A stretch of DNA of 11,373 nt from Alphaproteobacteria bacterium (GTDB taxonomy: Bacteria > Pseudomonadota > Alphaproteobacteria > Reyranellales > Reyranellaceae). Location of the stretch: the NCBI GenBank assembly GCA_013290035.1, contig JABCYT010000045.1, forward strand, positions 1-11,373, given 5' to 3'. A program made the translations under genes and the position numbers. Positions 6,986-11,373 of the stretch are shown piece by piece. Below the pieces are notes generated by a model. The model saw nothing but the letters and a program-made list of their open reading frames with translations. It made no database searches and was not told the DNA's origin. How positions within the stretch are numbered: position 1 is the stretch's first letter; every line of letters begins with the position of its first letter.

Positions 6986-7005
6986 GTCGGTTTCCCGACC
7001 TCTCC

Positions 7006-7034
7006 AATATAGGCGTTCCGCCCGCCTTTTTGAA
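7006..7034 (-). promoter_or_regulatory. Sigma70-type promoter of ssrA
   Basis: On the minus strand, TTCAAA (7034-7029) and TATATT (7011-7006; five of six consensus bases) are spaced by 17 bp. Transcription would start near 6999. The transcript would then open with a hairpin, GTCGG (6999-6995), GAAA tetraloop, CCGAC (6990-6986), just before the acceptor piece. The -35 overlaps an inverted repeat, GCCTT/AAGGC (7037-7024). Confidence 0.65.
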
Positions 7035-7118
7035 GGCAAAGGCCGGCTTAGTCTTTTCCCCATGGAAGGGCCTGCCCGCCGCCCATAGAGTCCGCGGCCA
7101 ACGAAGGATAAACGACAG

Positions 7119-8054
7119 ATGCCCCTCTCCACCGACCAGCAGGCTGAAATCGACCAGGCGCGCGGGGCTGCCCAGGCGACCTTGCGGCCGATCGCGCCGG
7201 CCCTGGAGGAAATTCTCTTTCAGGCGCTGCCGGTGCTCGATCACGGCCTCGTCCGGGTCGTCGATTACATGGGCGACGACGCCGCCGTCGTGCAGGCGGC
7301 GCGCGTGAGCTACGGCCGCGGCACCAAGAAGGTCAGCGAGGATCGCGGGCTGATCAACTATCTCATGCGCCACCGCCACACCACGCCGTTCGAGATGTGC
7401 GAGATCAAGTACCACGTGAAGCTGCCGATCTTCGTGGCGCGCCAGTGGATCCGCCATCGCACCGCCAATGTGAACGAATACTCCGCCCGCTATTCGATCC
7501 TCGACAACGAATTCTATGTGCCCAAGCCCGAGCATCTCGCCGCCCAGAGCAAGGCCAACCGGCAGGGCCGCGACGCCGTGCTGGCCGGCAAGGAGGCCGA
7601 GCGCGTCTTTTCTCTTCTGAAAAAGGACGCCGAGCTGGTCTACGAGCATTACATGGAGATGCTGAACGAGGGCGAGGCGGGCGAGCCGCTCGATCCGGAG
7701 CGCTCGGGCCTGGCGCGCGAGCTCGCGCGCATGAACCTGTCGCTCGGCTTCTATACCCAGTGGTACTGGAAGACCAACCTGCACAACCTCATGCATTTCC
7801 TGTCGCTGCGTGCCGACGCCCATGCCCAGTACGAGATCCGCGTCTATGCCGAGGTGATGATCGATACGCTCCGGCGCTGGTGTCCGATCTGCCACGACGC
7901 CTTCATGGAATACCGCATGGGCGGCACGCATCTCTCCAGGACCGGGCGGGCCGTGGTGAAACGCATGATCACCGGCGAGAAGGTCGACCAGAAATCGAGC
8001 GGCCTCAACCCGCGCGAATGGCGCGAACTGATGGCGGCGCTGGACCTTGGCTAG
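7119..8054 (+). CDS. thyX: Flavin-dependent thymidylate synthase ThyX
   Basis: The 311-residue protein makes dTMP from dUMP using FAD, NADPH and methylene-tetrahydrofolate. The ThyX signature RHRX7S is present as [11 protein letters not shown] (112-122), within [18 protein letters not shown]. The dUMP/flavin-binding region [16 protein letters not shown] (216-231) and [11 protein letters not shown] (252-262) agree. It is longer than the shortest ThyX proteins because of an N-terminal helix (about 1-40) and an insertion at about 140-190, as is common in proteobacterial members. The start ATG at 7119 has GAAGGA (7103-7108) ten bases upstream. It is divergent from ssrA and overlapped by the following acetyltransferase gene, so the two are likely an operon. 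Whether the genome also has thyA cannot be seen here. Confidence 0.97.
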   Translation: MPLSTDQQAEIDQARGAAQATLRPIAPALEEILFQALPVLDHGLVRVVDYMGDDAAVVQAARVSYGRGTKKVSEDRGLINYLMRHRHTTPFEMCEIKYHVKLPIFVARQWIRHRTANVNEYSARYSILDNEFYVPKPEHLAAQSKANRQGRDAVLAGKEAERVFSLLKKDAELVYEHYMEMLNEGEAGEPLDPERSGLARELARMNLSLGFYTQWYWKTNLHNLMHFLSLRADAHAQYEIRVYAEVMIDTLRRWCPICHDAFMEYRMGGTHLSRTGRAVVKRMITGEKVDQKSSGLNPREWRELMAALDLG

Positions 8055-8610
8055 GCCCGCCAGCCTGCGCGATCCTGGACGCCTGCGCCTGCTGCGCGAG
8101 CGGCCGCGCGACGATGACGCCATCGAGGCGATGAACGAGGCGGCGTTCGGGCCCGACCGCCAGCACAAGACCGTCTATCGCCTGCGCGAGGACGTGAAGC
8201 CGATCAAGGAGCTGTGCTTCGTCGCCATCGACCAGAAGGGCCGCATGGTGGCGTCGATCCGCAACTGGCCGATCCTGATCAACGAACGCTGGCCGGCGAT
8301 CCTGCTGGGTCCCCTCGCCATCGCGCCCGAGCTGCGCGGCCTGGGCTACGGCAAGGCGCTGATGTGGCATGCGATGGCCCAGTCGCGCATGCTCGGCCAC
8401 AGCCGCATCATCCTGGTCGGCGATCCCGAGTATTACAACCAGTTCGGCTTCCGCCGCGATCTGGCGCTCCACATCCAGCTGCCCGGCTGGGTCGAGGAAC
8501 GCCGCTTCCTGGCGCTCGAGCTGGTCGCGGGGTCAATGATCGGCGTGCACGGCATGATCGGCAAATGGCAACCGCGCAAGGCTGCGGTCAGGCGTAAGAA
8601 GCGGTCTTAG
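8047..8610 (+). CDS. GNAT-family N-acetyltransferase (YhbS-like)
   Basis: The 187-residue protein has a single GNAT fold. The acetyl-CoA motif A is [20 protein letters not shown] (about 87-106), with the R/Q-x-x-G-x-G/A pattern at RGLGYG (97-102). [13 protein letters not shown] (125-137) is typical of YhbS-like members. The substrate is unknown. The end is basic ([11 protein letters not shown]). The first start in frame is TTG at 8047, which overlaps the thyX stop by 8 bp and implies translational coupling; a later ATG at 8131 would cut into the fold. No clear ribosome-binding site is visible. The stop codon TAG (8608-8610) forms the left end of an 80-bp palindrome. Confidence 0.88.
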   Translation: MARPASLRDPGRLRLLRERPRDDDAIEAMNEAAFGPDRQHKTVYRLREDVKPIKELCFVAIDQKGRMVASIRNWPILINERWPAILLGPLAIAPELRGLGYGKALMWHAMAQSRMLGHSRIILVGDPEYYNQFGFRRDLALHIQLPGWVEERRFLALELVAGSMIGVHGMIGKWQPRKAAVRRKKRS

Positions 8611-8687
8611 TCTTGCCGGACCGCGGGCCTCCAGGCCCGCTCATGAATCATGAGGCGGGCCTGGAGGCCCGCGGTCCCGGAAGACTA
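8608..8687. repeat. 80-bp near-perfect palindrome between convergent stop codons
   Basis: The left arm (8608-8646) pairs with the right arm (8648-8687) with two mismatches and one extra base, around a single central A. Each arm contains its own hairpin: GCGGGCCT-CC-AGGCCCGC (8623-8640) and GCGGGCCT-GG-AGGCCCGC (8655-8672). The outermost triplets are the GNAT stop TAG (8608-8610) and, on the minus strand, the mrp stop TAG (8687-8685). There is no T-run on either side, so this is not a standard intrinsic terminator. It looks like a REP/BIME-type palindromic repeat that may also block readthrough in both directions. Confidence 0.85.
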
Positions 8688-9824
8688 GCGCACCACGATG
8701 CGCGGCGCGGCGCGGGCGCCGCGCTGGTTGGCGGAGAGCTGCTTCCACACCCGGCCGGCGATGTTCTTGTAGATCTGGGCGTATGGGCTGTCGGGTTGGG
8801 ACACCACGATGGGATGGCCCGAATCCGACGTGGTGCGGATGTCGAGATGCAAGGGCACCTCGCCCAGGAACGGCACGCCGAGCTTCTCCGCCTCCGCGCG
8901 CGCGCCGCCATGGCCGAAGATCTCGGCGCGCTCGCCGCAATGCGGGCAGAGGTAGAAGCTCATGTTCTCGACGAAGCCCAGCACCGGCACCGCGACCTTG
9001 CGGAACATGTTGAGCCCCTTGCGCGCGTCCACGAGCGCAATGTCCTGCGGCGTCGAGACGATCACCGCGCCTGAGAGCGCCACCCGCTGGGCGAGCGTGA
9101 GCTGCGCGTCGCCGGTGCCCGGCGGCATGTCGACCACCAGCACGTCGAGCTCGCCCCATTGCACGTCGCGCAGCATCTGCTCGAGCGCGCTCGATACCAT
9201 GGGGCCGCGCCAGATCATCGGCGTGTCCTCGTTGACGATGTAGCCGATCGACATGGTCTTCAGCCCGTAGCGTTCGATCGGCTTCAGCGCCTTGCCGTCG
9301 AGCGACTCCGGCTTTTCCTTGACGTCGAGCATGCGCGGCATCGACGGGCCGTAGATGTCGGCGTCGAGCAGGCCGGTGCTGATGCCGTTGGCCACGAGCC
9401 CCAACGCCAGGTTCACGGCGGTGGTCGATTTGCCGACGCCACCCTTGCCCGAGGCGACGGCGATGATGTGCTTCACCCCCGGCACGTCGATGCGGCCGGT
9501 GCCGCCGGTGGTTTTCGCACTGGCCGCGCCATGGCCGTGCCCATGCGCGGCCGGTGGCGGAGGGGGTGGGGCGGAGCGTTCGGCGGTCATGACGGCGGTC
9601 GCCGACAGCACGCCCGGCAGGGCGCGCACCGCCTGTTCGCAGGCCTGGCGCAGCGGTTCCAGGGCGGTGCCGCGGGCCGGATCGACATCGAGGGTGATCG
9701 CGACATGGCCGCCGCGGGTCGCCACGCCGCCCACCATGCCCAGCGCCGCGACGCTTTTGCCGGTCGCCGGATCGATGACCGTTTCGAGAACCTTACGGAC
9801 GGCCGATTCGCTTACTTCCGCCAT
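8685..9824 (-). CDS. mrp: Mrp/ApbC (NBP35-type) iron-sulphur carrier ATPase
   Basis: The 379-residue protein has an N-terminal MIP18/DUF59-type domain (about 5-82), a Pro/His-rich linker (PPPPPP at 86-91, HGHGHG at 94-99) and a ParA/MinD-type P-loop ATPase domain (about 118-362). The deviant Walker A is SGKGGVGKST (125-134), followed by LLDADIYGPS (152-161) and the switch DMPPGTGD (232-239). The CxxC pair C293-P-H-C296 in ENMSFYLCPHCGE is the motif that binds a bridging Fe-S cluster at the dimer interface. Members carry and transfer Fe-S clusters in the cytoplasm. The ATG at 9824 was chosen because the MIP18-type domain begins at once (MAEVSESAVRKVLETVIDP); the open frame beyond it, to 10028, overlaps the hflK start. 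The ribosome-binding site is weak. It is divergent from hflK. Confidence 0.96.
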   Translation of the reverse strand: MAEVSESAVRKVLETVIDPATGKSVAALGMVGGVATRGGHVAITLDVDPARGTALEPLRQACEQAVRALPGVLSATAVMTAERSAPPPPPPAAHGHGHGAASAKTTGGTGRIDVPGVKHIIAVASGKGGVGKSTTAVNLALGLVANGISTGLLDADIYGPSMPRMLDVKEKPESLDGKALKPIERYGLKTMSIGYIVNEDTPMIWRGPMVSSALEQMLRDVQWGELDVLVVDMPPGTGDAQLTLAQRVALSGAVIVSTPQDIALVDARKGLNMFRKVAVPVLGFVENMSFYLCPHCGERAEIFGHGGARAEAEKLGVPFLGEVPLHLDIRTTSDSGHPIVVSQPDSPYAQIYKNIAGRVWKQLSANQRGARAAPRIVVR

Positions 9825-9964
9825 GATTGCTTGTTTCCGCCGGGCCGCAATATTGTGTCGCCGCTTGATTGCGGGTGTTGCTGCCGTCACATATATGCAG
9901 CGCGACGTGAAATCAAAAGCGACAATGCGCCGAGGGCGAGCAGCCAGCGGCCCCGAGGTGAACG

Positions 9965-11161
9965 ATGGCGTGGAACAACAATAGCGGCGGCCCCTGGGGC
10001 GGCGGTGGCGGCAACAGCGGCGGCCCATGGGGTGGCGGCGGCAATCGTGGCGGTGGCGGCGGTCCGTTCGGCTCGCGCCGCCCGCCCGACATGGAAGACG
10101 TCATCCGCAGAGGACAGGAGCGCCTCAAGAACCTCATTCCCGGCGGCTTCGGTTCATACAAGGGAGTCGTTCTGGTTGTGCTGGCGGCGGTGGTGATCTG
10201 GCTGGTCACCGGCTTCTTCCGCGTGCAGCCCAACCAGCAGGCGATCCAGCTCGTGTTCGGCAAGCCTTACGGCAAGCCGGTCGAGCCCGGCCTGCATTAC
10301 AATTTGCCGGGGCCGATCGGTAACGTCGTCGTGGTCAACGTCCAGGACCAGCGCCGCACCGTGATCGGCGCCCGCGCCGGCCAGGACCGCGTCACGCCCT
10401 ACAATCGCGGCCCGCGCCCGACCTCGAGCGAGAACCTGATGCTGACCGGCGACGAGAACATCGTCGACATCGAGTTCGCCGTGCTGTGGCAGATCAAGGA
10501 CGTCTTCAAGTATGCCTTCGATGTGCGCAATCCCGAGGAGAACGTACGGGCCGGCGCTGAGGCCGCCATGCGCGAGGTCATCGGCAAGTCGAACCTGCAA
10601 TATGCCCAGACCGAGGGGCGCAGCCGCATCGAGCAGGATACCAAGGACCTTTTGCAGAAAATGCTCGATGAGTACGGGCTGGGCGTGAGCATCTCGCAGG
10701 TCCAGCTCCTGCGGGTCGATCCGCCGCAGGAGGTGATCGCCGCCTTCCGCGACGTGCAGGCGGCGCGTGCCGACAAGGAAAAGAGCATCAACGAGGCCAA
10801 CACCTACCGCAACCAGGTGCTGCCCCGGGCCAAGGGCGAGGCCGAATCGATCATCCAGCGCGGCGAGGCCTACAAGGCCCAGATCGTCGCCCGGGCGAGC
10901 GGTGACGCCCAGCGCTTCGACCAGGTCTACACGCAGTGGGCCAAGGCCAAGGACATCACGACCGAGCGTCTCTATCTCGACACCATGGAAGAGGTGCTGC
11001 GCAACGTGAACAAGGTGCTGGTCGACAAGAACACCTCGGGCACCGGCGTTCTGCCCTACCTGCCGCTGCCGGAGCTGAAGTCGAACCAGCCGCCGCCTCC
11101 ACCGCGCCTGCCGCTGCCCGGCACGCCGCCGCCGCCGGCGGCACAGGGAGCGACGCGATGA
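9965..11161 (+). CDS. hflK: HflK, FtsH protease modulator (SPFH/band 7 protein)
   Basis: The 398-residue protein begins with a Gly/Trp-rich cytoplasmic tail (1-37) holding the tandem units SGGPWGGGGG and SGGPWGGGG. One transmembrane helix follows (about 67-83, GVVLVVLAAVVIWLVTG), then the SPFH domain (about 84-270, from FFRVQPNQQAIQLVFGKP to VDPPQEVIAAFRDVQAARADK). A helical region (about 270-350) and a Pro-rich C-terminal tail (376-391) end the protein. HflK and HflC assemble at the inner membrane around FtsH and limit its degradation of membrane proteins. The ATG at 9965 has a good ribosome-binding site, GAGGTGA (9955-9961). The gene overlaps hflC by ATGA. The 140-bp gap shared with mrp carries no promoter pair I would defend. 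Confidence 0.97.
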   Translation: MAWNNNSGGPWGGGGGNSGGPWGGGGNRGGGGGPFGSRRPPDMEDVIRRGQERLKNLIPGGFGSYKGVVLVVLAAVVIWLVTGFFRVQPNQQAIQLVFGKPYGKPVEPGLHYNLPGPIGNVVVVNVQDQRRTVIGARAGQDRVTPYNRGPRPTSSENLMLTGDENIVDIEFAVLWQIKDVFKYAFDVRNPEENVRAGAEAAMREVIGKSNLQYAQTEGRSRIEQDTKDLLQKMLDEYGLGVSISQVQLLRVDPPQEVIAAFRDVQAARADKEKSINEANTYRNQVLPRAKGEAESIIQRGEAYKAQIVARASGDAQRFDQVYTQWAKAKDITTERLYLDTMEEVLRNVNKVLVDKNTSGTGVLPYLPLPELKSNQPPPPPRLPLPGTPPPPAAQGATR

Positions 11162-11373
11162 GCAACCGTACGATCATCGCGCTGGTGGCGCTGGCCATTG
11201 CGGCTTTCCTGATCACCCAGACCTTCTACACGGTCGATCCGACCACGCAGGTCCTGGTCCGTCAGTTCGGCGCCATCGTCGGCGAACCCAAGACCGAGCC
11301 TGGCCTCTACGCCAAGATCCCGCTGGTCCAGGACATCCAGCGCATCGACCGTCGGCTGCTCGACTACGAGGCC
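11158..11373 (+). CDS. hflC: HflC, partner of HflK (3' truncated by window edge)
   Basis: Seventy-two codons are visible. The protein starts MSNRTIIALVALAIAAFLI, an N-terminal membrane anchor (about residues 5-20). It continues into the start of an SPFH domain: YTVDPTTQVLVRQFGAIVGE, then EPGLYAKIPLVQDIQRIDRR. This matches HflC, which forms the membrane complex with HflK around FtsH. The ATG at 11158 overlaps the hflK stop (ATGA), so the two are translationally coupled. The rest of the gene lies outside the window. Confidence 0.95.
   Translation, partial: MSNRTIIALVALAIAAFLITQTFYTVDPTTQVLVRQFGAIVGEPKTEPGLYAKIPLVQDIQRIDRRLLDYEA

Larger units (their letters stand above)
6717..6999 (-). ncRNA. 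ssrA: tmRNA (ssrA), circularly permuted two-piece form: whole precursor
   Basis: tmRNA frees stalled ribosomes by acting first as tRNA-Ala and then as mRNA for a degradation tag. Here the order on the minus strand is acceptor piece (with encoded CCA at 6922-6920), a 32-nt intervening segment, then the coding piece. This is the permuted arrangement found in alphaproteobacteria. The 5' end of the coding piece, GGGGGCG (6887-6881), pairs with CGCCUCC (6930-6924) to form a 7-bp acceptor stem with G3-U70, the alanine identity pair. A long-range P2 helix joins the pieces: CGCGGUUUUUG (6853-6843) with UAAACGCCGCG (6977-6967), ten of eleven positions pairing, plus GAGCGU (6867-6862) with GCGUUUC (6958-6952) with one bulge. 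The tag frame ends AAAA-stop. The outer ends are estimates: the 5' end from the promoter, the 3' end from the last stem. Confidence 0.95.

Noticed and set aside
6754..7308. Small open frames on both strands through the tmRNA region
   Set aside because: They run through stems and pseudoknots of ssrA and lack ribosome-binding sites. The structured RNA explains the sequence.
6975..8168. A 397-codon minus-strand open frame antisense to thyX
   Set aside because: It is a shadow of thyX, which carries the RHRX7S signature in the plus frame.
9865..9897. Promoter for hflK (TTGATT ... TATATG), possibly heat-shock type (CTTGATT)
   Set aside because: The spacer is 21 bp, too long for sigma70, and the downstream half does not fit a heat-shock -10 at the right distance.
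9159..10196. A 345-codon plus-strand open frame antisense to mrp
   Set aside because: It has Arg/His/Ala-rich shadow composition, and mrp has Walker A and CxxC motifs in its own frame.
1..11373. A new defence, mobile or biosynthetic system
   Set aside because: All protein genes but one fragment belong to known housekeeping or common families. There are no transposase, integrase, CRISPR, restriction or toxin-antitoxin signatures.

Overview
The window is GC-rich, densely coded chromosomal DNA of an alphaproteobacterium. The clearest lineage marker is a circularly permuted, two-piece tmRNA gene (ssrA). The alpha-type SspB adaptor, the RHH_4-type ribbon-helix-helix protein, the DUF6481-type protein and a ThyX thymidylate synthase agree with that. 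I cannot place it to order or genus from the sequence alone. I see no insertion sequence, prophage, CRISPR array or defence island.

Layout from left to right. Bases 2-289 hold the 3' end of an unidentified plus-strand gene, overlapping tail-to-tail with a small ribbon-helix-helix protein on the minus strand (276-497). A plausible sigma70 promoter precedes typA/bipA (598-2430), which is followed 10 bp later by a small charged DUF6481-type protein (2441-2797). A two-module VOC/glyoxalase-fold protein (2813-3490, minus) and a secreted SH3-like protein (3726-4274, plus) diverge from a 235-bp spacer with a perfect 22-bp palindrome. A strong GNRA-loop terminator (4348-4380) separates the SH3 gene from class I fumarase (4383-5999, minus). 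Upstream of fumarase, on the same strand, are sspB (6063-6629) and then ssrA (about 6717-6999).

Divergent from ssrA is thyX (7119-8054), overlapped by a GNAT acetyltransferase gene (8047-8610). That gene converges on mrp/apbC (8685-9824, minus) across an 80-bp near-perfect palindrome whose two ends are the two stop codons. Divergent from mrp, hflK (9965-11161) overlaps the start of hflC (11158 to the window edge) by ATGA.

The theme is protein quality control and housekeeping. The tmRNA rescues stalled ribosomes and adds the tag ANDNTVTLAAAA. SspB, encoded directly downstream, is the adaptor that delivers such tagged proteins to ClpXP. HflKC modulates the membrane protease FtsH. BipA/TypA acts on the ribosome. 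Fumarase (a 4Fe-4S enzyme) and Mrp (an Fe-S carrier) share iron-sulphur chemistry. The most notable features are the complete permuted tmRNA, its adjacency to sspB, its unusual tag, and the stop-to-stop palindrome.
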